From assembly GCA_963806685.1 (NCBI GenBank), contig CAWDZB010000008.1:1-64000 (forward strand): a stretch of DNA of 64,000 nt. The letters are read 5' to 3'. This DNA comes from DDH964 sp963806685 (GTDB taxonomy: Bacteria; Desulfobacterota; Desulfuromonadia; Desulfuromonadales; DDH964). Position 1 is the stretch's first letter; every line of letters starts with the position of its first letter. The translations under genes and the position numbers were made by a program. The notes below the pieces were generated by a model. The model was not told the DNA's origin, did not search any database, and saw only the letters and a program-made list of their open reading frames with translations. Below are positions 17,369 to 26,230 of this stretch, in pieces.

Positions 17369-18802
17369 TCAAATTGCCCCGGGTACACCCTTCAGGTCAA
17401 GTCGGTAACTGGCAAAACTCTTCGTTCGGCAACAGCCCCAGAAAGCACCGCACCCGTAAGAGAGCTGTTCAAGAAAATAGTACATGCAGAAGCCTGTGAA
17501 GGCCAGTCCGGGCTTGCGCACCCGGTGATCGACCAGGCCGACCCCCAGCAGCAGGCCGAGGAGGAGAGGCGCCAAGGGCGGGTAAAGGAGGGTGGCGAGA
17601 AGCAGTGGCGCCAGGTAGTAGCGCAGCAGATGATAGCCAAGGTAATAACCGAGACTACCGATGGCACGAACACGCCCGGGCAGGATCTTCCCCAAGGGCA
17701 GGGAGAGGCCCTGCTTGTGCATCCGGCGCTTGACCAGGCCGGTATCGATGATCAAAAGCAGCAGCGCGGGCAGGAGCGGCAACGGCGATTCCAAGACCAG
17801 GGGCGCCGCCAGCAGTAGCAGGATCGCCGTTAACATGGGGGGAACCAGCATCTTCTTGCCGCGCACCGGGTGAAGCCGTTGCAACAGCCCTTCGGAGGTG
17901 CCGTAGTCGAAGCGCCGCTTCATGAAGGGCCAGAGCCGGCTGCGGTGGGCATGGCAGACCGCACCCTTGGGAAGGTAGACGATACTCCAGCCGCCGTCCC
18001 GCAGCCGCCAGGTCAGGTCGACGTCCTCGCCGACCTGCAGCTCGCTGCGAAAGCCCCCGGCGGCGACGAAAACATCCCGGCGCATCAGCAGATTGCAGGA
18101 GGGAAGATAAAAGGTGTCGCCGCCGGCGCCGCCGATCATTTCCCGCCGGCCGAGGTTGAGGCTCGACATCACCGCCTCGTAGCGATCGAGGGGCGCCGCC
18201 TGGTGCATGCCGTCGACATAGCCGCCGACTGCCGCCACGCCGTCCTCGGCGAAGACCGGCAGCAGCTCCCGCAGCCACTGGGGGGAGGCCGTGCAATCGG
18301 AATCGATGAAGGCGAGGATCTCCCCCTCGGCGATCGCGGCGCCACGGTTGCGGGCCGCCGCCGGGCCGCCGCCGACCGCTCCCGAGGCGATCACCCGCGC
18401 GCCCAGTTCGCGGGCGACCTCGGGGGTCCGGTCGGTGCTGCCGTCATCGACCACGATCACGTCCAGCCGGTCGGGGGGATAATCGAGTCCGGCCAGGGAC
18501 TCGAGGCAGTTGCGCAGGTCCTCGGGGCGGTCCTTGACGGGGATGACGATGCTGACCCGCGGCGGGTTGCCGTCCTCCCGCAGGACCGGCCAGTCGCGGG
18601 TCAGAAAGCCGCGGCGGGCGAGGGTCTCCAAGGCCTTGGCCTCGGCCGGGGAGGCGGGGGCCAGGGCCTGCTCTTGCAGGCGCCTCACCAGGCGCAGCAG
18701 CGGCGGGTTCAGGCGCACCATGCGCAGCGGCCGGGAGGCGAGCAGAAACCCGCCCCGGTCCTGGTCCACGATGTCGATCCCTGCCGCCAGCCGGTAATGC
18801 AT
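17369..18802 (-). CDS. mftF: Mycofactocin glycosyltransferase (MftF-like, GT2 family)
   Basis: 477 residues. The first ~80 residues resemble a PqqD-like peptide-binding domain (LASRPLRMVRLNPPLLRLVR). The GT-A catalytic domain follows: VSIVIPVKDRPEDLRNCLES, VIVVDDGSTDRT, AFIDSDCTA (DxD-type) and GEDVDLTWRLRDGGW. At least four hydrophobic segments follow from about residue 300. MftF adds glucose units to the mycofactocin redox core. The ATG at 18802 overlaps the etfB stop (ATGA), which fixes the start and puts it in the mft operon; the longer open frame upstream is a shadow of etfB. Confidence 0.85.
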   Translation of the reverse strand: MHYRLAAGIDIVDQDRGGFLLASRPLRMVRLNPPLLRLVRRLQEQALAPASPAEAKALETLARRGFLTRDWPVLREDGNPPRVSIVIPVKDRPEDLRNCLESLAGLDYPPDRLDVIVVDDGSTDRTPEVARELGARVIASGAVGGGPAAARNRGAAIAEGEILAFIDSDCTASPQWLRELLPVFAEDGVAAVGGYVDGMHQAAPLDRYEAVMSSLNLGRREMIGGAGGDTFYLPSCNLLMRRDVFVAAGGFRSELQVGEDVDLTWRLRDGGWSIVYLPKGAVCHAHRSRLWPFMKRRFDYGTSEGLLQRLHPVRGKKMLVPPMLTAILLLLAAPLVLESPLPLLPALLLLIIDTGLVKRRMHKQGLSLPLGKILPGRVRAIGSLGYYLGYHLLRYYLAPLLLATLLYPPLAPLLLGLLLGVGLVDHRVRKPGLAFTGFCMYYFLEQLSYGCGAFWGCCRTKSFASYRLDLKGVPGAI

Positions 18803-19695
18803 CAACCCTCCCCGCCGAGCAGCCCTTCGGCCGCAAAGATCTCCATCAGCTTGTCCGCTGCCTGTTCGGCTGCCAGGGTGTGCATCTTCCCTTCCCGCGG
18901 CTTGATGCCGCCGGAGAGGAGGGCAATGATCCGCTCGAAGGCGGGGAGGTTGGCATCCGGCGTCACCACCCGTTGCGGGTTGGGGCGGGGAAAGGAGCAG
19001 GGCCCTTTGCCGAGCAGGGCACCGGCTGCGCCGAGCTTGGCCAGCGGCAGGCCGAGGTCGGCCAGCCCCCAGCACTCGGGATTCGCCGCAGAGGCTTCCA
19101 TCAGGGCCTGGTGGCCGGGGTAGCGGACCTCGCAGCTGTCGGCCTCGAACAGCACCGCACAGGGGAGCTGCGCCGCAACCCGCTGCCGGGCGCCGCGGTC
19201 GCTCTTGCGCAGCACCTCCACACCGCCCTGGTCACGCTTCAGTGCCACCCCAGCGCCCAGGCTGGGGATGCCGAGCCGGGCAGCCGCCAGCGGCAGGACC
19301 GGGTCATCCCCCCGGTCGAGAAGCCGGCTGCCGGTCAGGATCAGGTCGGGGGCGAGGATTTCGACGATGCGCCCGGTCACCCGGGCGGCGGTGACCGCAT
19401 CCCCCCCCTGGAAGGGCCCGTCCCCGACCCGGATGGCGCGGCTGGCCCCCATCGAGAGCGCCATTCGCAGCAGGTCGTCGAGGCGCGCCGGACCGATGGC
19501 CACCGCCGTCACCTGGCCCCCTTCGGCCTCGGCCAGGCGCAATGCCTGCTCGAGGGCGGCCAGGTCGGCCGGGTTGGCGATACGCCGCAGGCCGCGCTCG
19601 CGGACCCCGTAGCCGTCAGCGGTCAGCCGTACCGGTGGGCGGGGATCGCAAGTTTCACGCAGCAGGACCAGAATCTTCAGTTCGTTTCGACTCAT
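18802..19695 (-). CDS. etfB: Electron transfer flavoprotein beta subunit, mycofactocin-associated
   Basis: 297 residues. The ETF-beta pattern is present: LKILVLLRETCDPRPP near the start, ANPADLAALEQALRLAE, TAVAIGPARLDDLLRMALSMGA, ADGYGV and DLILTGSRLLDRGDDPVLP. It pairs with the alpha subunit encoded four genes earlier and passes electrons to the FixC-like quinone oxidoreductase. It is coupled to mftF by a one-base overlap. It differs from the house-keeping ETF in length and in the AMP-site region, consistent with the separate ETF branch seen in mycofactocin clusters. Confidence 0.82.
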   Translation of the reverse strand: MSRNELKILVLLRETCDPRPPVRLTADGYGVRERGLRRIANPADLAALEQALRLAEAEGGQVTAVAIGPARLDDLLRMALSMGASRAIRVGDGPFQGGDAVTAARVTGRIVEILAPDLILTGSRLLDRGDDPVLPLAAARLGIPSLGAGVALKRDQGGVEVLRKSDRGARQRVAAQLPCAVLFEADSCEVRYPGHQALMEASAANPECWGLADLGLPLAKLGAAGALLGKGPCSFPRPNPQRVVTPDANLPAFERIIALLSGGIKPREGKMHTLAAEQAADKLMEIFAAEGLLGGEG

Positions 19696-19718
19696 GGAGC
19701 AAGCTCCTGAAAAAGCAG

Positions 19719-19803
19719 GGGTCAGATATCAGGATTCAGGTATCAGGACAATCAAGGTCTTGTTTCAGAGCATTAAGCTGAATCCTGAAACCTGACTCCT
19801 GAA
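19719..19803. repeat. Imperfect inverted repeat built of TCAGG/CCTGA units
   Basis: Left arm CAGGATTCAGGTATCAGG and right arm CCTGAAACCTGACTCCTGA between fixX and etfB. Likely a dispersed intergenic repeat; in RNA it would form a long hairpin inside the operon and could tune expression of the distal genes. Confidence 0.6.
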
Positions 19804-19836
19804 TCCTCCGGGCATTGGCGCCGGCGGTGCCGATGC

Positions 19837-20121
19837 CTAGGTCATCCGGAAAGAGACGCCGAAGCCCCCCTTGGGGTAACGCCAGCGGGTGAAGGCCTCT
19901 TTCTGACAGACGACGTAACAGGTGCCGCACTCCAGGCAGCCGTCGTGGACGAAGGTCATCTTCCGGTTCTCCTCATCCCAAGTGTAGCACTTGGCAGGAC
20001 AGCAATTGGTGCAGGAACGCTGATCACAGTCCTGGCAGACCGTTTCATCGAGGATGATGTGCGGATCTCGGTCGACATTGAAGCTGGTATAATCAAAAAT
20101 CTCATCGAGATTGATTTTCAT
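19837..20121 (-). CDS. fixX: FixX-like ferredoxin of ETF:quinone oxidoreductase
   Basis: 94 residues. Two cysteine groups, CQDCDQRSCTNCCPAKC and CLECGTCYVVCQ, match FixX/ETF-QO ferredoxin domains, though the first group has more cysteines than usual. It carries the iron-sulphur cluster that works with the FixC-like flavoprotein at the membrane. The ATG at 20121 overlaps the fixC stop. Longer open frame upstream is a fixC shadow. Confidence 0.88.
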   Translation of the reverse strand: MKINLDEIFDYTSFNVDRDPHIILDETVCQDCDQRSCTNCCPAKCYTWDEENRKMTFVHDGCLECGTCYVVCQKEAFTRWRYPKGGFGVSFRMT

Positions 20122-21416
20122 AGGGCTCTCCATCCGCTGAAAACATCGGCCAGCACGTTTTTCAAACCGACGGTTTCCTTGACCTTGCGCAATACTAACT
20201 TGGTCATGCTGTCTTTCGGCTGTCCGTCGATACGGTAAATTTTGTCCATCATGCTGCACACCAGCTCAGGGTACTGGCTGTAGATCCGATCGTTATGCAG
20301 CATATGCGGAGTCCGTCGGTACATCTTCAGGTCTTTCAGGACGTAACTCTCCTCAAGCAGAGTCCGATAGGCGGCCAGGCTCTTTTTACTGAAGTCGCGT
20401 TGCCGGTGGGCCTCAATTGCAGCCTGTCCTGCCAGTACGCCGGATTGGGTGGCTAGGTTGATCCCCTCGAGGTTAAGCCCGGTGATGATGCACAGCGCGG
20501 CCGCATCACCGGCGACCATGATCCCATCGCCGAACAGCTCGGGAATCATGTCGTATCCACCCTTCGGCACCAGATGGGCCGAGTACTCGAGCAGCTTGCC
20601 ACCCCGGAGCAGCTTGGCTATCTGCGGCTGCTCCATAAGATTGTTCAGCAGATCATAGGGGGTGGTGTTTTTACCCATCATGCTGCCGAGTTCCAGGACC
20701 ATGCCGAGGGAGAGCGAATCGTAATTAGTGTAGAGAAACGTCCCGCCACGCACACCCGAGGTGTTGCCGACGATTTCGTTGGAAGCCCCCTGCTCGCGCA
20801 CCAGTCCGAAGCGGTCGTCGATGACCTCCTTGGGCATATCGATCAAGGCCTTGACGCAGACCCCCTGGTTGTCCGGCTTGAACTTGCCTTGACGAAGACC
20901 GGCTTTTTTCGCGGTCAAGGAAATAACCCCGTCGGCGGCAATCACCACCGGAGCCCGCAGTTCGCTGCCGTCACGCAGCAGCTTCACGCCGACCACCTTG
21001 CCCCCCTCACGGATGACGTCATCGACGGTTGAGCGGGTCAGCAGGGTTGCTCCGGCCTTAACGGCCTGTTGCGCCAGCCAGTTGTCGAATTTCGGCCGGA
21101 AAATCGTATACCCGTTGTAGGGCTGCGTATCTGCAGCCTCGTTATCAAAACTGACACTGAAGCTCGACCCAGGGGTCATAAAGGTCAGGTTCTTCTTGAC
21201 GATATGCCGCTCCCAGGGCGCCTGCTCCCAGAAATCAGGGAAGACATCCTCCAGGGCGGTCAGGCGATGCAGCACGCCGCCGAACATGTTCTTCTCACCG
21301 GGGAAGGCACCGCGCTCCAAAAGCGCCACGTCGAGCCCGGCGCGGGCCATGGTCAGCGCCGCGCTGGAACCGGCCGGGCCGGCACCGACGACGATTGCGT
21401 CGAATGTGGTTTTCAT
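20118..21416 (-). CDS. fixC: FixC-like electron-transfer flavoprotein:quinone oxidoreductase
   Basis: 432 residues, FixC length. The FAD dinucleotide-binding motif AIVVGAGPAGSSAALTMA is at the N-terminus, LLERGAFPGEKNMFGG follows at about 35-50, then VIAADGVIS and GDGIMVAGDAAALC near 300, which is the second FAD motif. It accepts electrons from the ETF encoded alongside and reduces menaquinone. It is coupled to etfA upstream and fixX downstream by four-base overlaps. In mycofactocin clusters this is a plausible exit route for cofactor electrons. Confidence 0.88.
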   Translation of the reverse strand: MKTTFDAIVVGAGPAGSSAALTMARAGLDVALLERGAFPGEKNMFGGVLHRLTALEDVFPDFWEQAPWERHIVKKNLTFMTPGSSFSVSFDNEAADTQPYNGYTIFRPKFDNWLAQQAVKAGATLLTRSTVDDVIREGGKVVGVKLLRDGSELRAPVVIAADGVISLTAKKAGLRQGKFKPDNQGVCVKALIDMPKEVIDDRFGLVREQGASNEIVGNTSGVRGGTFLYTNYDSLSLGMVLELGSMMGKNTTPYDLLNNLMEQPQIAKLLRGGKLLEYSAHLVPKGGYDMIPELFGDGIMVAGDAAALCIITGLNLEGINLATQSGVLAGQAAIEAHRQRDFSKKSLAAYRTLLEESYVLKDLKMYRRTPHMLHNDRIYSQYPELVCSMMDKIYRIDGQPKDSMTKLVLRKVKETVGLKNVLADVFSGWRAL

Positions 21417-22440
21417 GCGCCACCTCCCGTGGATTTCTTGACCCGTTCGATCAGCAGCGGCAACAGCTCGCGCAGGTCAGCGACGAACCCTTCGTCGGCG
21501 TTGGGAAAGATCGGCGCCTTGGGATCCTTGTTGACGGCCACCACCCGCTTGGAATCCTTGATTCCGCCGAGGTGGTGCATGGAGCCGGAGATTCCCAGCG
21601 CCAGGTAGAAGCGCGGGGCGACGGTCTTGCCGGTCTGGCCGACCATCCGCGCGAAGTCGGTGCGCCCCAGGTCGTAGACCGGCCGGGTGACGCCGAGCGA
21701 GGCATTCAGCAGGCGGGTCAGCTCTTCGACCTGCTGGAAACCGCGGTCGTCGCAGCCGAGCCCGGCGCTGACGATCACCTCGGCTTCGGAGACATCAACA
21801 GTCTGCGGATCGGGAGGGATGCGCTCGACGATGCGGGTCGCGCCGGCCGTCACGGGTCGCGCCGGCCGCCAGTGGCTGAGCTGCGGGGTGCGCCGCTGCA
21901 TGGTCGGCAGCACCACGGTGCTGAGCACCCGGGGATGGATGGTGAGGACCAGCGGCACCCTGCCGTCCCAGGTTTTGGTTTCCACCACCTGGACGCCGAG
22001 CGCGGAGCGGGTCAGTTTCAGGGCGCCCCCGTCGGCCTGGTAGCTGAGCGCCTCGGTGAAGAGGGCGGCCTGCAGCTCGGCGGCGAGGAGTGGCGCCAGG
22101 GCGGTGCCGAGGTCGTTGTGGGGGAGCAGCAGCAGCCGGGCGCCCCGTTCGGCCGCTGCCCGGGCGAGGAGCTGCCCCTGGGCTTCGAGAGAGTCGGCGA
22201 CCTGGGCCGCCTCGACCAGGGTCAAGGCCGGGGTGCCATAGGGGGCGAAGTCCTCCGGCGCCACCTCGCTGCCGGTGGCCAGGGCCATTGCCGACCAGTT
22301 GGCCCCCAGCTCTTTCGCCAACCGGGTGGCCTCGGAGAGGAGGCCCTTGCCGGCATCGTCCAGCTCCCCCCCGCGGCGAGGTCGACCAAGGCGAGGATCT
22401 CCGGCGGCGCGCCGGAGGTTGCAAAAGTGCGGGCGGTCAT
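21413..22440 (-). pseudogene. etfA: Electron transfer flavoprotein alpha subunit with one-base frameshift
   Basis: Restored, about 342 residues. The N-terminus MTARTFATSGAPPEILALVD (ATG 22440, overlapping the OYE stop) reaches DLAAGG and then loses frame at a run of seven G (coding strand) near 22366-22372. One more G gives GGELDDAGKGLLSEATRLA and joins MAKELGANWSAMALATG. The C-terminal FAD domain is intact: VIVSAGLGCDDRGFQQVEEL, DFARMVGQTGKTVAPRFYL, ALGISGSMHHLGGIKDSK and AVNKDPKAPIF. The homopolymer context makes sequencing error the simplest reading. Confidence 0.8.
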
Positions 22441-24401
22441 CAGATCTCCCTCCCCACCTTGTGGCCTTCCCAGATCGCCATGTCGACCTTGCGAGGTGCC
22501 ACGCAGTCGCCGATCCGGTGGAGCTCCTTGACCTTCCCCTTGAGGGCGAAGTAAAGGTCCTCGTCGACCGCCTGGCCCATCGCCAGCACCACGGTGTCGT
22601 AGGGACCCCACTCGTCCCACTCGTTGGAGTAGACGTTGAACCCCTTGATGGTCTTGGCGCCGGTGTCGCCGGCCACTTCCATCACCGCGATGTCCGGGGT
22701 GAAGCTGACCCCCTTCTGCAGCAGCCGCTGCCGGGAAAGGTAGAGGTCCTGGGTAGGGCCGAGCTCGGCACCGATGAAGAGGCTGGAACAGATGATGTGC
22801 ACGCTCTTGCCCTGGTTGGCGAGGTACTCGGCGGTGGCGGTAGCCCGGTGGTGACCGTCGTAGTCGATCAGGCAGACCTTCTGCCCGACTTCGACCTGCT
22901 GGTCGAGGACCTGCCAGACGTCGCAGACCCCGGGACCGTCGGCGCCGCCCACCGGGTGGGGCTTGGGCCGGCTACCGGTGGCGACGATCACCGCGTCGGG
23001 AGCGGCCTGGAGAACCAGCTCCGGCGTCACCTCGACCTCGTGCTGCACCTTGACCCCGGCCTTGTCGACCTGGTCCTTCTCGTTGCGGATGATTACCCCG
23101 AACTCGTCGCGGCCGGCCCCCTTCATGGCGGTGCGCACCTGCCCGCCGAGGGTCTCGTTGCGATCCAGCAGGGTGACATCGTGGCCGCGCCGACCGGCCA
23201 TCTTGGCCGCCCACATGCCGGCCGGGCCGCCGCCGACCACGGTGACTTTCTTTTTCACCGGGGCAGGCTTCAGGGTCCCCTCCCCCCACTGCTTTTCGTA
23301 GCCGATGGACGGATTCTGCACGCAGCCGATGGACTTGTTCATGCCGATTCGGCCGATGCACCCCTGGTTGCAGGCGATGCAGTAGCGGATGTCATCCAGG
23401 CGCCCTTCCTCGGCCTTCTTCGGCATGAAGGGATCGCAGATCAGGGCCCGGCACATGCCGATCATGTCGGCCTGGCCGGCGGCCAGAACCTTCTCGGCCA
23501 TCACCGGGTCGTTGATGCGGCCGGTACAGAAGACCGGCAGCTTGATCTTCTCGCGAATCCCCGCCGCCAAGGGAATGGTGTAGCCCAGCGGGGTGTGCAT
23601 CGAACCTTCGACCAGGTAGAGGTTGTAGAAGGTGGCAATCGAGAGGTCCATGAAGTCGATCAGCCCCGAAGCCTCCAAGGCCGCGCAGATCTCCTGGACC
23701 TGCGCCAGGTCGAGGCCGCCGGGAATCATCTCATCGGCGCACATGCGGACGCCAAGGGTGAAATCGTCGCCGACCGCCCTGCGCACCGCCTCGATGAACT
23801 TGAGGGGAGCGCGCAGGCGGTTCTCCAGGCTGCCGCCGAACTCGTCCTGGCGGTGGTTGGTGAGCGGCGAGAGGAACTGCCGCGCCAGGCTGGAGTGGCC
23901 GAACTGCAGCTCGACGCCGTCGAAGCCGCCCTGGCGGACATGCTCGGCGCTGAGCGCGAAGTAGCGGGCGACCTCCTCGATGTCCTCCGGCTCCATCGCC
24001 TTGGGGGTCTCGCGGAAGAGGACGTCGGGGACCGGCGACGGCGCCCAGACCGGCAGGCGGGAAATGCTGCCGTCCCCCTGCTGGCCATTGTGGTTGAGCT
24101 GGGCGAATATCTTGCTGTCGTACTGGTGGACGTAGTCGGTGATCTTCTTGAAACCGGGCACCACCTCGGCATGGTAGACGTCGATCAGCTTCTCGTACGC
24201 CATGTCGGTGGGATGGACGGTCAGCTCCTCGGTGATGATCAGGCCGGCCCCTCCCTTGGCGCGCTCGCCCCAGTAGTACATCTGGCGGTCGCTGGGAAGG
24301 TTCTTCACCGCCAGGTTGGTCAGGTGCGGCTGGAAGGAGATGCGGTTTTTGACCTCCACCTTGCCGAGCTTGAGGGGCGAAAACAGATTCGGGAACATCA
24401 T
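22440..24401 (-). CDS. OYE/2,4-dienoyl-CoA reductase-type flavoprotein of the mycofactocin system
   Basis: 653 residues. An N-terminal FMN TIM barrel (FSPLKLGKVEVKNRISFQPH, QLNHNGQQGD, GGSLENRLR) is followed by a 4Fe-4S site CIACNQGCIG...CVQNP (about 340-365). A C-terminal FAD/NAD(P) domain follows (VVGGGPAGMWAAKMAGRRG, VIVATGSRPKPHP). This is the FadH/OYE architecture commonly annotated as a mycofactocin-system oxidoreductase. It could move electrons between mycofactocin, NAD(P)H and the adjacent ETF. The stop overlaps etfA. The exact reaction is not known from sequence. Confidence 0.82.
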   Translation of the reverse strand: MMFPNLFSPLKLGKVEVKNRISFQPHLTNLAVKNLPSDRQMYYWGERAKGGAGLIITEELTVHPTDMAYEKLIDVYHAEVVPGFKKITDYVHQYDSKIFAQLNHNGQQGDGSISRLPVWAPSPVPDVLFRETPKAMEPEDIEEVARYFALSAEHVRQGGFDGVELQFGHSSLARQFLSPLTNHRQDEFGGSLENRLRAPLKFIEAVRRAVGDDFTLGVRMCADEMIPGGLDLAQVQEICAALEASGLIDFMDLSIATFYNLYLVEGSMHTPLGYTIPLAAGIREKIKLPVFCTGRINDPVMAEKVLAAGQADMIGMCRALICDPFMPKKAEEGRLDDIRYCIACNQGCIGRIGMNKSIGCVQNPSIGYEKQWGEGTLKPAPVKKKVTVVGGGPAGMWAAKMAGRRGHDVTLLDRNETLGGQVRTAMKGAGRDEFGVIIRNEKDQVDKAGVKVQHEVEVTPELVLQAAPDAVIVATGSRPKPHPVGGADGPGVCDVWQVLDQQVEVGQKVCLIDYDGHHRATATAEYLANQGKSVHIICSSLFIGAELGPTQDLYLSRQRLLQKGVSFTPDIAVMEVAGDTGAKTIKGFNVYSNEWDEWGPYDTVVLAMGQAVDEDLYFALKGKVKELHRIGDCVAPRKVDMAIWEGHKVGREI

Positions 24402-24455
24402 GATTGGGACTCCTGTTTATGGTCCATCACCGCCAGCAGGGGTGCGGTGGGGCGA

Positions 24456-25499
24456 TCAGGCCGCCGATTCCTTGGTCTCGGCGTCGGCGATCGAGGTCAC
24501 GCAGCGTTCCAGGCATTCGGGATCGCCGCCGTTGATGTCGTTTTTAAGGTGCCAGGCGACCGCCGGGCAGCCGCCGTGGCATTGGTCGAAGCGCTGGCAC
24601 TCCTCGCAGGAATGGATGCGCAGGCTGCGGAACGACGAGTAGATCTCCGAGTCGTCCCAGATTTCCTGGAAGCTCGCCTCGCGCAGAGAGCCGGCCTTGA
24701 AGCGCTCGGTCTGCAAAAAGGCGCAGGGATACATGTTGCCGGTCGGGCCGACGCAGCAGGTCAGCTTGGCCGCACCGCAGAGGTTGAGCCCGAGGCCCTG
24801 GCGTTCCTGGCTGGTCAGCGAAAAGAAGCTGTCGCCGGTGCGCACCTCGCCACTCTCGGCCAGCCAGGCGGAGAAATTCAGCAGCTGGGCCGGCGACGGC
24901 CGCAGCGCTTCCCAGTTGTCGGCACCACGCCCCGAAGGGCGGAAACGGCTGACCCGCAGTGACACACCCAGCTCCTTGGCGAGCTGGTGCATTGCCGGGA
25001 TCTCGTCGGCATTCTGGGCGGTCAGCACGGTATTGATGCTGCTCGGGATGCTGCTGACAGCGAGCAGCTTGAGTGCCGCGATCGCCTGATCGTAGACCCC
25101 TGCGCCGCGGATCGCGTCGCAGGTTTCGCGGCGGGCGCCGTCCATACTCACCTGGATCGCCACCAGCCGGCTGGCGGCCAGCCGTTCAATCCGCGCTGCG
25201 TCAAGCAGGGTGCCGTTGGTGGAGATGCAGGTCATGATCCCCCGGCCGTGGCAGGCCGCGAGAATCTGTTCGAAATCGGGGCGCATGAAGGGCTCGCCAC
25301 CGCCGAAATTGACCTGGAAGACCCGGGCAGCGTACAGCTGCTCGACCAGGTCGAGCGCCTCGACGGTGGTCATTTCGTCCTTGGCCGGCTCTCCGGAGGC
25401 CGAAAGGCAGTGACTGCAGCGCAGGTTGCAGGCCAGCGAGACCTCCCAGGTCAGATTGACCGGCGAGCGCAGTCCTTGCTCGACAAATTTATTGCTCAC
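24456..25499 (-). CDS. mftC: Mycofactocin radical SAM maturase MftC
   Basis: 347 residues. The radical SAM motif CNLRCSHC (about 23-30) and NFGGGEPFMRPDFE (about 63-76) lie in the N-terminal half. The SPASM domain has CGAAKLTCCVGPTGNMYPC and CEECQRFDQCHGGCP plus terminal cysteines, enough for two auxiliary clusters. MftC decarboxylates the C-terminal Tyr of MftA and crosslinks it to the penultimate Val. The GTG start at 25499 (SNKFVEQ) overlaps the mftB stop. The longer frame upstream is a shadow of mftB. Position directly after mftA-mftB makes the assignment firm. Confidence 0.92.
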   Translation of the reverse strand: MSNKFVEQGLRSPVNLTWEVSLACNLRCSHCLSASGEPAKDEMTTVEALDLVEQLYAARVFQVNFGGGEPFMRPDFEQILAACHGRGIMTCISTNGTLLDAARIERLAASRLVAIQVSMDGARRETCDAIRGAGVYDQAIAALKLLAVSSIPSSINTVLTAQNADEIPAMHQLAKELGVSLRVSRFRPSGRGADNWEALRPSPAQLLNFSAWLAESGEVRTGDSFFSLTSQERQGLGLNLCGAAKLTCCVGPTGNMYPCAFLQTERFKAGSLREASFQEIWDDSEIYSSFRSLRIHSCEECQRFDQCHGGCPAVAWHLKNDINGGDPECLERCVTSIADAETKESAA

Positions 25500-25737
25500 G
25501 GAGGTATCCCCTTTCCAGCAGTTGCGTGATGAATTTTTCCAGGACCTGTTCCTCGCGGGCGGCCAGACCAACCGGGAGTTCCCCCCTGCCCCGGACGACT
25601 TCAAAGAAGTCCGGAGCAAGGAGGTTACCCGTTTCGGCGAAGAGAAGACGCGGCCCCCGAGAATCGTAAAAAAGGAGGCCGAACCTCTCCTGCCGCACGC
25701 GGCAGGCCGGATGCAGCCGAATACCTGCCGCGCCCAT
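25489..25737 (-). CDS. mftB: Mycofactocin precursor-binding chaperone MftB (PqqD-like)
   Basis: 82 residues from the ATG at 25737, one base after the mftA stop. The RiPP-recognition pattern is visible as RLHPACRVRQERFGLLFYDS and LLFAETGNLLAPDFFEVV, ending in ITQLLERGYL. MftB presents the leader of MftA to MftC. It overlaps mftC by 11 bases. The size and order A-B-C match known mycofactocin loci. Confidence 0.9.
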   Translation of the reverse strand: MGAAGIRLHPACRVRQERFGLLFYDSRGPRLLFAETGNLLAPDFFEVVRGRGELPVGLAAREEQVLEKFITQLLERGYLREQ

Positions 25738-25738
25738 C

Positions 25739-25858
25739 TCAGTACACCCCGCAGATGCCGTCGATGGCGAGTTCCTCGACCTGGATCTCTTCCAGGACCA
25801 GGGCCTCTTCGTTGCTGTTTTCATTCTCCAGAGCTTCCACTTCGTACTTTTTTTCCAT
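25739..25858 (-). CDS. mftA: Mycofactocin precursor peptide MftA
   Basis: 39 residues: an acidic leader (YEVEALENENSNEEALVLEE) and the C-terminal core EELAIDGICGVY. Known MftA peptides end in IDG-x-CGVY; the last Val-Tyr pair becomes the redox-active AHDP/PMFT moiety. AAAGGAG precedes the ATG at 25858. It is the first gene of the operon, 50 nt after the predicted sigma-54 start. Its presence defines the cluster as mycofactocin rather than another PqqD/SPASM peptide system. Confidence 0.95.
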   Translation of the reverse strand: MEKKYEVEALENENSNEEALVLEEIQVEELAIDGICGVY

Positions 25859-25919
25859 AATCTCTCTCCTTTGCGGATGATGATGGCACCGACCGATCCG
25901 GTGCCTGTCCGAGTACATT

Positions 25920-25934
25920 GCAATGGTGATGCCA
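25920..25934 (-). promoter_or_regulatory. Sigma-54 promoter of the mycofactocin operon
   Basis: TGGCATCACCATTGC(A) on the minus strand, close to the TGGCAC-N5-TTGCA consensus with correct GG-N10-GC spacing. Expected start near 25908. Confidence 0.82.
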
Positions 25935-26062
25935 TTACAAAACATTGGTTTATGTTTGTTATCCGGCCCAGTTGGAAATGCGCTCGGCAACAGTGACTCG
26001 ATGATAGTGTGGAGAAAATGGGCAACCGGCAAAGGGGAAGCACTGCCGCGGGGGGAACTGAC

Positions 26063-26097
26063 TGTGGCGTTTCGCCCCACTGGGAGGTTTGACCACA
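26063..26097. promoter_or_regulatory. Pair of 17-bp activator sites upstream of mftA
   Basis: Inverted TGGGGCGAAACGCCACA (26079-26063) and direct TGGGAGGTTTGACCACA (26081-26097), 18 bases apart, about 130-160 bases upstream of the sigma-54 promoter. Confidence 0.7.
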
Positions 26098-26230
26098 CCC
26101 TGAAATAAACCTGCGTTTGTAATTCTGTGGAAAATCTCCCGAATTTGGGAATAAAAACTGCAAAAATTCTGCTGCCGACCGGACGCACCGCGGGGCCGGC
26201 GAACCGAACGTCACTATCACAGGAGCCGCC

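Larger units (their letters stand above)
25859..26230. other. Divergent intergenic region between mftA and the NUDIX gene
   Basis: Contains, from left to right, a hairpin GGCACCG...CGGTGCC in the mftA leader (25885-25905), the sigma-54 promoter and the activator-site pair described separately, then a T/A-rich stretch before the plus-strand NUDIX gene whose own promoter I cannot place. No gene seen. Confidence 0.6.

Noticed and set aside
17369..19075. 568-codon version of MftF starting at 19075
   Set aside because: The extra N-terminal part is a shadow of etfB; the ATG at 18802 overlaps the etfB stop and begins the PqqD-like domain.
22275..24962. 895-codon open frame on the plus strand opposite the OYE gene
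   Set aside because: Antisense shadow caused by high GC and strong third-position bias; no family motifs, while the minus strand has clear FMN, FAD and Fe-S motifs.
25739..25858. Assignment of the small peptide to another PqqD/SPASM peptide family
   Set aside because: The IDG-x-CGVY end, the A-B-C order and the MftF, ETF and OYE neighbours fit mycofactocin specifically.
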